Assembly: GCA_047967505.1 (NCBI GenBank)
Contig: CM106540.1
DNA from: Dipteris shenzhenensis
Taxonomy: Eukaryota; Polypodiophyta; Polypodiopsida; Gleicheniales
DNA length: 64,000 nt
Reading direction: 5' to 3' (one strand)
The first letter of the stretch is position 1. Each line of letters opens with the position of its first letter. Position numbers and translations under genes: made by a program. The notes beneath the pieces were generated by a model. That model was not told the DNA's origin. It did not search any database and saw nothing but the letters and a program-made list of their open reading frames with translations. Of the stretch, positions 12,210 through 24,867 are shown in pieces.

Positions 12210-12660
12210 ATGGAGCTTTCTTTTTGGATGGTAATGAGAGAGCAAGAGTGTATGTGTGTGTGTGTGCGCGTGCGTGTGTATATGTATGTTTGTGTGTGTT
12301 TATATATATTGTGAAGAGAGTGGGAGAGAAGGAAGGAGTCTCACTTGCAGCTTTCTCACATACATAATGGGGAAATATACACAAAGGTGGAGGCTGAAAA
12401 CAGTTTTCCTCCTTAGTTGTGAAAGCCAAAAGAACTCTAAGTACAAAAGAATAGGTGAACCCTATATGTGGGTCTAAAACCAAACTCAGCTAACTAAGGT
12501 GGCATACTAACTGAGCCACTAACTAGAGTACATAAAGATAGCTATCATCCAGCTATTATTCATGGGCGGTGTACCAACCACATCTGCAGCTAACAAGTCA
12601 GTGACATAAATGCACAACGGTCACCCTGGCATATCACGAGTGGAGCTCGATATCTCAACA
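12210..12660 (-). mobile_element. 3' LTR of copia C
   Basis: The minus-strand LTR begins TGTTGAGATATCGAGC at 12660, directly after the polypurine tract CGAGGGGGAG (complement 12661-12670). The lower edge near 12210 is a guess from a terminal CA. Inside are a TG/CG-rich dinucleotide tract (about 12251-12300) and a TATATATA stretch. The RNase H frame of copia C reads through the purine tract into the LTR and stops at 12621. Confidence 0.6.
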
Positions 12661-15018
12661 CTCCCCCTCGAGCTCAATCCCAATTCTTGCACACCGAGCA
12701 GGTCTCTGAACTTGCGTAGCTTCTCTGCACCCAATGCCTTCGTGAATATGTCAGCTACCTGATCCTCTGTGCTAACATAAACTAGATCAATAAAACCTAC
12801 TAAAACCTTCTCCCGCACATAGTGATAATGCACCTCAATGTGCTTTGTTCTAGCATGATAGACTGGGTTATTTGCTAAGTGTATACTGCTCATGTTGTCA
12901 CAATAAATGACAACTGGCCCATTTGTAGACTGATGCATATCATAAAGTAGCTTATGCAACCAAGCTACCTCACATGCAGCCATTGTTGCACCCCTGTACT
13001 CAGCCTCTATGCTCGACAAGGCAACTGTAGGCTGTTTCTTGCTACTCCAAGTGACTGCAGCACTCCTAAAAGAGAACATATATCCACTTGTAGATCATCT
13101 ATCAGAAATACTACCAGCCCAATCAGCATCAGTGTATCCATGCAACTGTATTTGAACCCGAGTCTCATAAAATAGTCCATACTGCAATGTGGACTTCACA
13201 TACCTCAATATGCATCTAGCCGCATCCAAATGCAGTTTCCTTGGAGCCCGCATAAACCGACTTACCAACCCAACAACATAGCTCAAATCTAGCCTGGTAA
13301 TAGTCATATAAATCAAACTTCCTACTATGCGTCTGTACATAGTTGGGTCTTCCAAAAGCTCACCTGCATCTACGCTCAACTTCACATTCTGCTCCAGAGG
13401 AACTGAAATAGGCTTATAGCCTGTCATCCCATATTTGGACAGCATGTCCAATCCATACTGCCTCTACAAGAGCCATATCCCACTTGTGGATCTAATCACC
13501 TCAATGCCCAAGAAGTAACGCAGCTCTCCCAAATCCGTCATCTCAAACTTCTGCTTCAATAGCATTTTCACATGAAGGATATCTTCATCACTATCACCTG
13601 TGATGATTAAATCATCAACATAAATGACAAGGAGCATAATGCCTTTCTCTGTTATTCTCACATAAAGTGAGAAATCTACCTTGGAAATCTGAAAGCCAAT
13701 AGTGACAAGATACTGTCCTATCTTGTCAAACCATGCTCTGGGTGCTTGCTTCAAGCCATACAAGGCTTTCTTGAACCTGCAAACAAACTCAGGATGAACA
13801 ACATGAACATAACCTGGTGGCTGGTCCATATAGACCTCTTCTTGCAAATCACCATGCAAGAAAGCATTCTTTACATCCATCTAATGTAAAGACCATCCCT
13901 TCGATGCAGCCATAGCAATGACTACTCTTACAGTTGCCATCCTTGCAACCGGACTAAATGTTTCTTCGTAATCAATGCCATATGTCTGTGCATACCCCTT
14001 GACAACTAATCTTGCCTTGTATCTGTTCACAGAACCATCTGCATTGTGCTTCACCTTATAAACCCAATTGCAGCCAATTGCATTCTTGTCTTTAGGCAAA
14101 GTCACCAATTCCCATGTAGCATTTGCTTCCAAGGCATCCATTTCTTCATCCATGGCTTTCTCCCATTTTTCTTTTCCCATGGCTTGCTCAAAAGAAGTGG
14201 GTTCTGGTTCATGTATCACTTTGACCATATAGGCATAGTGAATGGCTGTAAATCCATCATATTTCAGCCTATCCACAAGATACCTAGCTCTGGTAGACCT
14301 ACGCAAAATAGGCTCACTACCAGGTGCTCCCAAAACATCCCTTGTCTTACTTACTCCAATTGTAACAATAGAAGGAATACCCAACTCATCATCCAGGCTC
14401 TATTCTAAGCCACTGGATTCACCATCCACATAAGAGTGGCCTGCATTCACATCAACCATGGGCTGATCTACTTTCTCTTTTCCTTTTTATGATACTTGCA
14501 TACCACTATCTGCATTGCTTTAAGGAGATCCTCCTATTCTCAATCGGCCTGTCCATGGCGAGGTATGTGAACCACTGCAAGAGGACACTACAGGTCCACT
14601 AATATTTTGTGATTGCTGCAGTGAATTCTATGCAGCATTACCATTTTGTGCATCTACATCATCAATCACATTTACTGGTTTATACCAATTGCTCATCTCA
14701 TAAAAAACAACATCTCTGCTCACTGTAAACTTATGACTAGAAGGGTTATAGCATCTATACCCTTTCTGCTGCAGAGAATAACCAATAAAGATGCACTTCT
14801 CAGCTTTTGGATCCAACTTGGATCTCAACTCATCTGGCACATGAACATAGGCAATGCAACCAAAAACTTTCAAATGAGAAATACCTGGTTTCCTACCAGT
14901 ATAGCTTTCCTCTGGCATCATGCCATGTATTGCTACAGTGGGAGTCCTCTTCATTATGTAGACTACTGTAGCAACTGCTTCAGCCCAATAATAATCTGGC
15001 AAGTCTTTTTCATTGAGA
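12621..15018 (-). pseudogene. Copia C pol relic, 5'-truncated
   Basis: This is the C-terminal half of a copia polyprotein on the minus strand. It starts in the integrase (YYWAEAV ... GCIAYVHVPDE ... CIFIGYS, 14628-15002). The linker follows, then RT ([23 protein letters not shown]-type, catalytic YVDD at 13611-13622, [13 protein letters not shown]) and RNase H (YTDADWAG, SSIEAEYRG, YCDNMSS, KHIEVHYHYVREK). The frame is nearly continuous. Stops at about 13881, 13461 and 13091 each replace a Gln or Arg codon and fit single C-to-T changes (CAG to TAG, CGA to TGA). Homology begins abruptly at about 15018, so gag, protease and the integrase core are gone. It is related to copia E, whose polypurine tract and LTR start it resembles. 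Confidence 0.9.
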
Positions 15019-17848
15019 CTGCAGTGGCTTGGGGAGAAGGTTCATAGCATCGCTTCATCATTGGGCATGGTTTTGTTGGAGCCTCCATGTGCGCAAGCAA
15101 ATTGTTATTGTAGTAGGGCGCAGATCCTCTCAGAGACAATTTGGGAGTTTGTGGGGATCAAGTTCTTCCATTGTGCAATAGGTCAGGTTCAGACCCTTCC
15201 CCGATGCATATTTCATATTCAAGAAGGTTGGTCATTTTGCGAGAAATGTCCAAACATGGCTGCGAATACTATCCTGATGTGAGGTAAGAAATCAAAGATA
15301 TTACAAGTTCCTAGGGAGTCCACTTCTAAATTAAAAGCCAAAATCAATTTCAAGTTCCATGTGGATTATTCCATGGTCTTTGGTTGCCTTACAAAAATAT
15401 TACATAAAATCTCACATCATATATTACAAAAGTTCCCTTCAAAAGAGATTATGTGTAAATTTTGAATACATGTCCAAAAGAGAGCCACAAAATGGCAAAA
15501 CGGTCAAATGGTGGCTGTGTACTAAATCATAGGTACCTTTGATAATCAAGTACACAAACTTATGTCTCACAAAGAGAGGTGATTACCCATATGTCAATGA
15601 ATATGGAGCACAAGATCTCGTTATTCTTAGAGGGATTCTCAATGAGACTAAGTAATATATGTTTGTCTTTTCTCCCATTTCTAGAAATGTATCCCTAGAT
15701 ATTAGTTTGATAAACTCTCTCATAGATCATTCCTTATATGAAAAACTCACATCTTGTGTCAATATCACTTTCAAACATATTCCTCAAATGTGTGCTATCC
15801 GTTGCTCTCCCATTACCATCCAAAAAGCAAGTTCTTAGGATCATCCCATGAAAATTGGAAATTCTCTACAGTAACAAAAATCAAAACATAGAAAGTAATA
15901 TCAACAAGAAACAAGAGTGCACAAGTGCACAAGGAACTACCTCCTAGTATATTGATAAAGCAAGCACTTTTGGATCCAAAAGAGAAAGAAAACAAGTTTT
16001 TAAAGGGTGTTGACCTATTAAAAGGAAAATTTTATAGATTGATCTTGATAAATGGCAATTTGAAACACATAATAATTAATTTTAAAAAAAATTACAGGTG
16101 AATATTCACAAAGTTGCACTCCCTTGAGTGGACAAGGATCAAAGTAGCGAGAAAGTTGTGGAGGAGATGGAACATAGATCCCCAACTATGCATGCATGAG
16201 CTCACTCAGTGTAGGCTCTAGCTCTAAGAAGGCTACCCATTGAGGGAGTCATCGTGGGACCCAAGAGAGTGGTGCTAGCCATCAAGGGTAGGATAGAAGG
16301 AGAGCGTTGATCAAATTCCATTCTTCTCCCACACTACATATATTGGCATGCATCTTCAGCTGATATTAGACCTCATCGTGAGCTAGATAATAGCTCTAGT
16401 AGCAAGTGCCTTAGGAGGATCCTAGATACTAGCATCTCTTTAGACCTTAGCAGGCTCTTAGTAGGTTTTGTTCATGCCGCTTAAAAAGCTTCTAGCCAAG
16501 GCAGATCTCCTAATCCTTTGGTCTACTAGCACACAGATGCCTACAAGTGGGCTCTTGGTTGAAGCCGATGCGAGTAGATGGTATTTGCCATTGTTATTGA
16601 GTAGGGAAATGGAGACTATCTTGCACTAACTATGGGGATTCTAGGTAGCTCATTGGAGATAGCAATGCTTCCTCAACATTATTGCATGATTGAGGTGGAT
16701 TTGATGGGTTTCCACTTGTACTATATTTTCTTGCTTGACAAAGGGTTGGCACATCTTCTCCATTGACATGATCTCTCTCGACAAAGGGTTGGCACATTGC
16801 CTCCATTGACATGATCTCTCTAGCATATTGGTTGGATGGGAAGAGAGTAATGTGGCATCATAGGGGTCCAACCTCTCAATACAATCCAAATTACTTGCTA
16901 GAGTCATTTGGGAGACTAACCAAGATCAACACCTAGAACATTTGATTGGCAAGCTACATCTTTTCTCTCTTCCTCCATCTATGTCTTTTACTTTTCTCTC
17001 ACTCTCTCTCACATTATATTTATCCTCGTCTTTTTCTCTTCCTCCACATGAGCCTCTCTTGCATCATCTCTCTTGAAATATGCCACGATGAATGGGCAAA
17101 TACAAATGGGCAAACATGATCATCCTATCTACAGAATCTTATGGCTTGCAAATGACATACATTTTTGGTGTGGCTACTAGGATACGTCTCCCAAACCATA
17201 ATGTTTGAAATACCCTTTTGCTACTGTTCTAGTTTTTCTTGTTTCCTTTTTGGGTGCTAGGGTGGTGGGGGAGGAGAAAGCCGCTTCCTACTTTTATTTT
17301 ATTAAGAAGGGCTAATTAGCCTCCTGTAATTGCTTTTCTCCTCTAACGATCCTAATGGTTTTCACTTTACCCATCCCTAATGTGATCTGTTCCTTGCATA
17401 GCTTAACTTTCTCTCTCTCCATTTTTTATTTTACTCTACTTTCATTTCTAGTTCTTATTTGCCCCCCCCCCCCTCGGCACCCCCTCGTCACCTCCCTGCA
17501 CCCCCCATTAAATTTCTCTCTCCTAGAAACCTCACATTCTAACTGCACTCTCTTTATTTAACACTTTTGTGCTCTACCTCCATATTATTGAATCCACATG
17601 CTGCCAATGGTCTTCTTCAGTATTACTATACCAACACTATTTTGTTGAACAATTTTCATATTGTACTGCATCACTATAGGAGCAATTTCACATAATTGGT
17701 TGATATCTTTTGTCTCTCCACATCTATTGATGCATGGGACATATATCATCACTTAGCGTGACCAAGGTAAGATCATTTCACTTCACATCCAACATTGTTT
17801 TGAAGATTACTCTACTTTCAATACATCATCAATCGCGCTATCTCTCCA
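15019..17848. other. Intergenic, no gene recognised
   Basis: No frame resembles a known protein. The pyrimidine-rich stretch at 16960-17060 and the C-run at about 17461-17473 are simple sequence. A 43-bp tandem duplication is listed separately. Confidence 0.55.
16737..16822. repeat. 43-bp tandem duplication
   Basis: Two units, 16737-16779 and 16780-16822, both begin gacaaagggttggcaca and contain ccattgacatgatctctct. They differ by a few bases. Confidence 0.8.
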
Positions 17849-18049
17849 ATGGCTCTTCTTTCATCAAGAACATGTACATTGTTTGAAACAACCATTCTAA
17901 AACTGAAAGGGTTAAAATTTCACAATTGGGCCTATGTCATAGAAGATAATCTGGATAACCATTCGCTGCCAAATGGGCTCGAAGTCACTTACCATGTGAG
18001 GATGGGAGTAAGGTGGTGGTCGATGGAGAGGGAGCAATGTCTTGCGTAG
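17849..18049 (+). other. Small open frame, faint gag-like start
   Basis: The 66-codon frame contains LKLKGLKFHNWAYVIEDNL, which loosely recalls the LxGxNFxxW entry motif of copia gag proteins. Nothing downstream continues the resemblance. It may be a gag scrap or chance. I would not call it a gene. Confidence 0.15.
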
Positions 18050-18136
18050 GGCTCAGAATGAAGAAGAGAATGGAGGCAAAATATGAAAGATGAAGAATGA
18101 CGGGGTGGAGTGGGTTTTTATAGGAAATGAGTTTAG

Positions 18137-18157
18137 GTTTAGGGTTTAACCCTAAAC
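18137..18157. repeat. Inverted telomere-like (telo-box) palindrome
   Basis: GTTTAGGG and its complement CCTAAAC face each other with almost no spacer. Each half matches the plant telomere repeat and the telo-box promoter motif. No gene start was identified beside it. Confidence 0.6.
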
Positions 18158-18719
18158 TCTTCCCGAGTCGTAACTTTTTATGGGATAGCTCAGTTTGCTC
18201 TTCTATAAAAAAATGAAATGATCAAAATTGCAAGCTCTACGCATTCATGTCCACTACCTAGCCTGGTTGTTTATCAAGTGGCTTCTTTTTAAGAAATAAA
18301 GAATATTTCTTAAGGTAGTAATCCAAGGTTGATGCTTGGGGTTGATATGTTTGGCTAGAAATGGAAAAAAAATTTACTCTCCTTGCCCTTGAGTGTTATG
18401 TTCGTGAAAGTTCGAAGTAGGTTGTTTTTTTACACATACCTGTGTATGTTTACTCATTACTTGAGATGCAAGTATCCTCAGCAATGGTGCCAAATGTTTG
18501 TTCTTTCCTATGGCTTCTATAGGAAGAGCAGGGTATTCTCAGTATGCAGGGTTCCAAGGCTTTTTGTCACCTACACATATATTGGGGTTGTCGTATGTAG
18601 TATACCTATAGCTTACGACCTTGAGTCGTGTTCCAGTGAGAGACGTAGGCTTAAGTGTGGTAAGCAAACATAGTGCATGCATGTGTAAAAGAAACGTGTA
18701 TCATCATGGTTGAGGTAAT

Positions 18720-18960
18720 GAAGGCTTTCACCTTCATTGAGGGTTGTAGGGTTTAGAAGGAGTTTAAGGGTTAGGAGGAGGTTCCAGGGTTTAGAAGAGG
18801 TTCCAGGGTTAGAAGGAGGTTCCAAGGTTTAGAAGAAGGAGTTCCAAGGTTTAGAAGGAGGTTCCAGGGTTAGGAGTTTCAGAGTTTAGAAGAGGTTCCA
18901 AGGTTTAGGGTAGAGTACATGGTGGAGAACTCGTCTCCCTTGTAGATCATGGAAATTAAG
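18720..18960. repeat. Minisatellite of ~20-25 bp
   Basis: The phrase aggttccagggtttagaag and close variants recur about eight to ten times in direct orientation (18740-18910). Unit length varies because gttccagg or tttagaag blocks are added or lost. Confidence 0.75.
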
Positions 18961-18984
18961 GGTTGAGGAACTTAGGGTTTAGGG

Positions 18985-19175
18985 GGAGCATAGGAGTGGG
19001 AGAGGAAGAAGGTATAAGAGCATGGGGGAAAGAGGAGAGAGAAGGGAGGAGAGAGGAGGAGGAGGAGGAGGGAAGAGGAGGAGAGAGGAGGAGGAGGAAG
19101 AGGGAGGAGGAGGAGGAGGGAGGAGGAGGAGGAGGGAGGAGGAGGAGGGAGAAGGATAGGGAGAGGATGGGTTGC
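18985..19175. repeat. Purine-only block rich in GGA triplets
   Basis: For about 160 bases the plus strand is almost pure A/G, mainly GAGGAGGA with GGGA interruptions. Frames through it on both strands give low-complexity protein and should not be read as genes. Such mirror-like purine tracts can form triplex DNA. Confidence 0.8.
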
Positions 19176-19376
19176 AAGGTTGGAGGAGAGGGGAGGAGGG
19201 ATTGCAAGGTTAGGACATGCTTTTGGACGTGGAGTGCAAGGAAGCATGGACACTTGAGACAATTGCCTGGAATACCAAAGTAGAACTCAATGCAATGCCC
19301 CAAAGAGTGTGGGATTCATTCCATTATGGGATATTTATACAAGTTGGAGAGCATCTCTCTCTGCATGTAGGAATTG

Positions 19377-19790
19377 TAACGCATTATCTCTCTACATGTA
19401 GAAGTCATATGTAGAAGTTGTAACACATTCTCTTTCTACATGTAGAACTCGCATATAGAAGTTGTAACACATTCTCTTTCTACATACAAAACTCGCTATA
19501 GAAGTTGTAACGCGTTCTCTTTCTACATGTAGAACTCGCATGTAGAAGTCGTAACACATTCTCTTTCTACATGTAGAACTCGCATATTATAAAAGTTGTA
19601 ACACATTCTCTTTCTACATGTAGAACTCGCATATAGAAGTTGTAACACATTCTCTTTCTACATGTAGAACTTGCATATAGAAGTTGCATGTAGAAGTCGT
19701 ATGTAGAACTTGCATGTAGAACTCGCATGTACAAGTCGTATGTAGAACTTGCATGTAGGAGTTGTATGTAGAACTTACATGTAGAACATG
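19377..19790. repeat. Nested tandem repeat, 44-bp units built of 11-mers
   Basis: The phrase gtaacacattctctttctac recurs at spacings of 43-47 bp from about 19418 to 19660, giving about six to seven units. From 19670 to 19790 the array changes to direct repeats of an 11-bp unit of the gcatgtagaac type. The 44-bp unit contains variants of the same 11-mer, so the larger repeat seems to have grown from four 11-mers. It lies just upstream of the copia D1 leader. Confidence 0.85.
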
Positions 19791-20318
19791 CAAATTGGAT
19801 TTCTAAGAGGGATTATTTCTAGCCTTAAGCGGAGCTTTGCTGCTACTCTACACACACATTCTGTTCTACCTAAGTCCATGTTGGCACAGAGTCAACAAAA
19901 GCCATGCCAAAAAATTCCTAAAGAGTTCCTACTTGAAGTTAGTCCTTCACTCACATGCAGTTTCATATCATCACATTTCCTAAAACCCCGACGTTCCACA
20001 GTTTAGTGAGCAGACTCCAGAGTGTTCAAAGCCATTGATCGATTGATCAGAGGGCAGATTGCACATGATTTGCTTTTACACACACATGCCATCATTGTAA
20101 AGCCTATTTGGCTATTTTCTGGCATTATGCACTTTATTCAAGCCTTGTAAAGCCTCTTGGCTATTCCAAGCATCATTTGGCACAAGCCTTATAACAGATT
20201 GGATTATATATTGCAGTTTTATCTTCACCGATAGTTTAGATTTCACTTGGTACATTCATTGTATTGCAACTGATTCATACAGTGATTTCATAGACACTTT
20301 GAGTACACTTCTTCCACC
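19791..20318 (+). mobile_element. Leader (5' untranslated region) of copia D1
   Basis: Sequence from about 19845 to the gag start matches, in order, two separate pieces of the D2 element: 29330-29480 on the plus strand and 30474-30763 on the minus strand. Here the two pieces are contiguous, so this is the ancestral order. Shared phrases include gtaaagcc[t]atttggctat and tcagtgagcagact-like text. No 5' LTR was found upstream; the place where it should lie is occupied by tandem repeats. Confidence 0.7.
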
Positions 20319-21265
20319 ATGTCTACAACTAGCAACCTCAATTTGGAGGCATCTACTAAGCTAGACAACTCCAATTACGGCACATGGAAATACTAAATGG
20401 AGACCATTCTTGTACTTCAAGACAAATGGGAGTATGTTGATGGGTCTACACCTAGATGATTGGATGATCCAGCCAGCCTAGCAGTAACTCTACTCTACCT
20501 ATTGCCACACCACTAGTAGTGGGATCTACAATTGCACCAATAGTGACTGCACCTGTAGCAAGTCCTACCATTGCTTGAGCATAGGCAGAATGGGACAAGA
20601 AAGACAAATATGCATATCATTTGATCAAGAAGAATGTACAAGATGTCATGGTAGGATAGCTCAACACAGTGAAGACATCAAAAGAACCATGGGATATGTT
20701 TGCAGCTCTCTATGAGTCAAGTAACACTTCCAGGATTCTCACATTGAGAAACCAAATCAATCAGAGTTTCTGCAACAGCAGTGAAACTGGTCATGCTTAC
20801 GTACTCAAGATCAAGGATTACAACAATCAACTCGCAGTAGTAGAGCAGAAGAGGCCATGAATCCCATAGAAATGGTTCAAGTCATCCTAAATGGACTAGG
20901 AGAGGGATACGAGAATCTAGTCTAGAGTATTGCCATTCCATGGCAAATTTCAACACTTGAATAACTTCAATCAATGTTATTTGGTGGAGAACTCAATCTC
21001 AAGCCATTCACACACGAAAAGGTCATTCCAATGATCAAGCATTCATAGCTTCAGATAGAGGCAGAGGTAGGGGTATATCATTTCAGCGAAGTGGTCATCA
21101 TCAGCAACAAAATCATTAGCAATGTTAGCATCAACATCAGCAAAGAGGAAATCATTCCAATCAAGGAAGATTCCAAGGACGAGGGAATGCATCCACCAAT
21201 GTGTCAAACATTTAGTGCAACTACCATCATAAGTTTGGACACTATGAAAGAGATTGACACAAGAA
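20319..21265 (+). pseudogene. Copia D1 gag relic
   Basis: Gag starts at the ATG at 20319 (MSTTSNLNLEAS...), with the entry motif LDNSNYGTWKY. A stop follows almost at once after the Y, and more stops follow. The segment WDMFAALYESSNTSRILTLRNQINQ (20690-20760) is the conserved capsid helix region. A decayed zinc knuckle (CNYHHKFGHYERD) lies at about 21217-21260. Its second Cys has become His and its last Cys codon appears as a stop. The protein matches the inverted gag of D2 residue by residue. Confidence 0.85.
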
Positions 21266-23779
21266 GCAATGCAAAAAAGGTAGTCAATCTAGTAGCAATC
21301 GAAGGAATTTTTGCGAAAGAGGAAATCATCATGCTGGCCATTCAAGTCACAGTCATTATGCAAATGAACCTAAGAATATGTTTTTTACAACTACAGAATA
21401 CTAAAATATTGTATCTTGACATTGATTGCAATTCGAAAGGGGAATGCAATTATCAAGTCAATCAACCAGATCAAGGTCCTCGGTACATCAACAGCAGTGG
21501 TGAATCATCTCATATGACAAAACATCTAGAATGGTTCGCAGAGATGAAACCATTAGAAGGATAGAATAATGTTATCTACACTACAAATAACACATCGAAT
21601 CCGGTTCAAGGGAAAGGCATTGTCCCTATGAAAAATTTCACTGGTACAAAAGGATTAGTGAAAGATGTACTCTATTTTCATAAGCTCAGCAAGAACTCGG
21701 CTTATCGATTGGTCAAATGGTGGAAAACAACTACCGAGTCATCTTTGATGGAGATGAATGCACTATCAAAGACAAATCCACAGAATATCAACTAGTAGGA
21801 AAAATAGTCAAGGAAGGATGCGTGTTTAGAATGCTAGCTTGAGTACTAGATTTGCATGCCATGTCAGCTCAACCACAACAATAGATGCCACTTTCCACAA
21901 AATGGCACAAGAGAATGGACATGTCCATTTCAAAAACTTGATAGAGTGCAAAAATCAAAATATGGCAATTGGAATTCCTAAGGTTCAATTTCTTGGAAAA
22001 GCTTGCGAAGCATGCTGCTTTGGTAAACAAAAGCGAATCAATTTTGGCAGTAGTGCACACGAGGTATTCTCGATTTGCTACATACAGATGTATGTGGTTA
22101 TGCCCATGCCCACATCATTGATGGTTCACTTTACTACTTGACTTTCATTGATGACTATAGCAAATATTGTTGGGTCTACTTTCTGAAAGAGAAATATGAA
22201 GTCTTTTCTAGGTTTCAAGAAAGCCATGGTTGAAAACCAAACAAGCAGAAAGATCAAAATCATGAGATCAAACAGAAGAGGTGAATACATGTCAATTGTG
22301 TAGATACTTCTCATTAGAATGCAAGAGCTAAAAGGAAGAATGGTACTTTAGCAGATAGTGCTAGAGAAATGATCAGTGAGAAGCATCTTCCAAATCAATA
22401 TTGGGTAGAAGTAATAGCCACCGCAAACTACTTGCTTAATCGACTTCCAACCAAACTGATTCATGGTATGACACATTATGAACCATTCACTAGACACAAG
22501 CCACGGATTGGGCATCTCCGCATGCATAGCATATGCCCACATACATGATGATCATCACAAAAAATTGGATAGTCATGCAAATGCATCATGGTTGGCTATA
22601 GTGAAGAACGTAAAGCATACAAGTTGTATGATCCCATCAACCACAAGGTCATTATCGCTAGAGATGTAATCTTTTATGAAGAATCAAAATGGAAAACCTC
22701 AAATACACAATAGATAGATATAGTGATTACTCAGTCATCATAGAAAAGGTTGATGAAGAAGAGCAGCAAGAATTACCAAAAGCACCTCGAGAAGAGCAAC
22801 AACAACTCAGATGGTCTCCTAGGGAAAGCAAACCACCAACCAGATTGACATGCTCAGAAAGGAAAAGCAATTCAAGTTGAAACTCCCAATTATGCTCTTA
22901 CGACTACCATCATGGCTACAAAAGAGCCAGTATACTTCAAAGATGCACTTCACAAGACAAAATGGCAAGCTACTATGAATGAAGAAATGGAAGCTTTGTA
23001 CAAGAATAATACTTGGAAATTATGTGACCTTCCACTAGGAAAGAAGGCCATAGTAAAAAAATGGGTTTACAAAGTGAAGTAAAATTCAAATGGAAGCATT
23101 GAAAGTTACAAAGATAGACTAGTTGCAAAAGAATTTGCACAGTAATCTAGTCAAGACAATGATGAGACTTATGATCTAGTAGCAAAGATGGATTCCATAC
23201 GGTTCTTGATATCACTAGCGACACTTAGCAGATGGAATGTGTACCAACTAGATGTCAAGAATGCTTCTCTCAATGGTTACCTAGACGAGGAAGTCTACAT
23301 GCAACAACCAGTAGGTTATGTTGAACCAAGGAAAGAGAATCAGGTTTATCATCTCATAAACATCTCTACGGCTTAAAGCCAGCACCTAGAAGTTGGTGCA
23401 ATAGAATTGACAAGTATTTTGCTAACTTGGGATACATGAAATCCAATGTAGATCATACTCTCTACTACAAAGTTCAAGGGGAAGACATTACTATTGCACT
23501 TTTCTATGTAGAAGATCTAATTGTGAATGGAAGCAATTATGGCTTCATCAAGAATTTGAAACAAGACTTATCTGTAGAGTTCGACATGAAAGATCTTGGA
23601 CTTATGCACTATTGTCTTGGAATTGAGTTCTAGAGAGATTCAGACACCTTCATGAGTTAACTAAAATATGTTGACAAGACTCCTGAAGAAGCTTCATATG
23701 GTAGATTGCAAGATTGTAGCCACTCCCATGGAAAAGAGTTTGAAACTTACAAAAGATTTAGAAAATCCTACGACCAATG

Positions 23780-23965
23780 ATAGTTACTATTGGTAGGTAC
23801 TATTAGTACTATCTGTAGCTCATCGGATCTCTTAAATATAGGTACTATTGGTAGCTCATCGGATCTCTTATATATCTAACTACTATCACATGATACTATT
23901 GGTAGGTGATAGCCAATGATAGGTACTATCAGTAGCTCATCGAATCTCTTATATATCTGACTATC
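23780..23965 (+). repeat. Local duplications in the D1 RT gene
   Basis: The short stretch that encodes the RT end (in D2 a single IGSLIYLTITRPD) appears about three times here as tagctcatcggatctctta-like text, each with ggtactattggtag-like links. D2 has only one copy at 33465-33500, so the repetition arose in D1. Confidence 0.75.
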
Positions 23966-24197
23966 GCACAGCCAGATATTTGTTATGTAGTAAGTTCACT
24001 AGCACACTTTATGGCAAATCCAAAATAGTCTCACTGGAATGCAACCAAAAGAGTCTTGAGATACATCAGAAATACAAGACAATTTGGAATAGAATACAAA
24101 GGAATTCATCCAAGGCTGCATGGATACTATGATAGTGACTATGCTGGAGATCATGAGACTAGGAGATGCACATAAGGGTATGCATTTTTCCTTGGTT

Positions 24198-24603
24198 AAG
24201 GTGCTTCTTTGTCTCCAACTGAAGCAAAATATAGAGCACCCACTACAAGTGGATTTGAGGCTATATGGATTAGAAAACTATTGTCCGAATTAGACTACTT
24301 TGATGAATCCAAGCCAACAACAATATATTGTGATAATCAATCAAGTCAAGCATCGGCCAAGAATCTAGTATATCACTCTATGACAAAGCTTATTGATGTC
24401 AAGGTGCTTCTTTGTCTCCAACTGAAGCAGAATATAGAGCACCCACTACAAGTGGATGTGAGGCTATATGGATCAGAAAACTATTGTCCGAATTAGACTA
24501 CTTTGATGAATCCAAGCCAACAACAATATATTGTGATAATCAATCAAGTCAAGCATCGGCCAAGAATCTAGTATATCACTCTAGGATAAAGCACATTGAT
24601 GTC
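24198..24603 (+). repeat. 203-bp tandem duplication in the D1 RNase H gene
   Basis: Units 24198-24400 and 24401-24603 both start aaggtgcttctttgtctcc and both encode the YCDNQSSQASAKNLVYHS segment. The period is 203 bp and so breaks the frame. The units are nearly identical, so this duplication is younger than the general decay of D1. Confidence 0.88.
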
Positions 24604-24867
24604 CGAGAGCACTTCATCAGAGAAAGAGTGTTACTTGGTGACATCATATTGTAGCATTGTGATAGCAAAGAAAATGTTGCAGAGAGCCTTTACCAAACCA
24701 CTTGGCAAAGAGCTTTTCAAGAAGCATTGACAAGCTCTTGGTTTGACTCAAAGGAAGGACATTCCCATTAAAGGGGTGTGATGGAATGTAATTCTCAGTC
24801 CTTCAATTCCCCCAGAATCATCATCTTGAGGGAAGGGCTACTTCATGATGTTGATCTTGAGGAAAGG

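Larger units (their letters stand above)
21266..24765 (+). pseudogene. Copia D1 pol relic
   Basis: The polyprotein follows gag in the same orientation. Recognisable are the protease site as YINSSGESSHMT (IDSGASSHMT in D2, about 21485), the integrase finger (EACCFGKQKRINF), an integrase core that keeps LTFIDDYS (about 22140), the integrase end (IGHLR ... YAHIHDDHHKK), RT (LDVKNASLNGYLDEEVYMQQP, catalytic YVED instead of YVDD at about 23505-23516, DLGLMHYCLGIEF) and RNase H (YCDNQSSQASAKNLVYHS). Dozens of stops and indels are present. A TAA at 23080-23082 in the RT start is shared with D2. Two internal duplications are listed separately. Confidence 0.88.

Noticed and set aside
12208-12483. 91-codon frame rich in His/Thr over the TG repeat
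   Set aside because: It is the translation of a dinucleotide microsatellite inside the copia C LTR.
18956-19303. Overlapping 96-115-codon frames rich in Ser/Pro/Leu or Glu/Arg on both strands
   Set aside because: They come from the GGA purine block and look open only because of low complexity.
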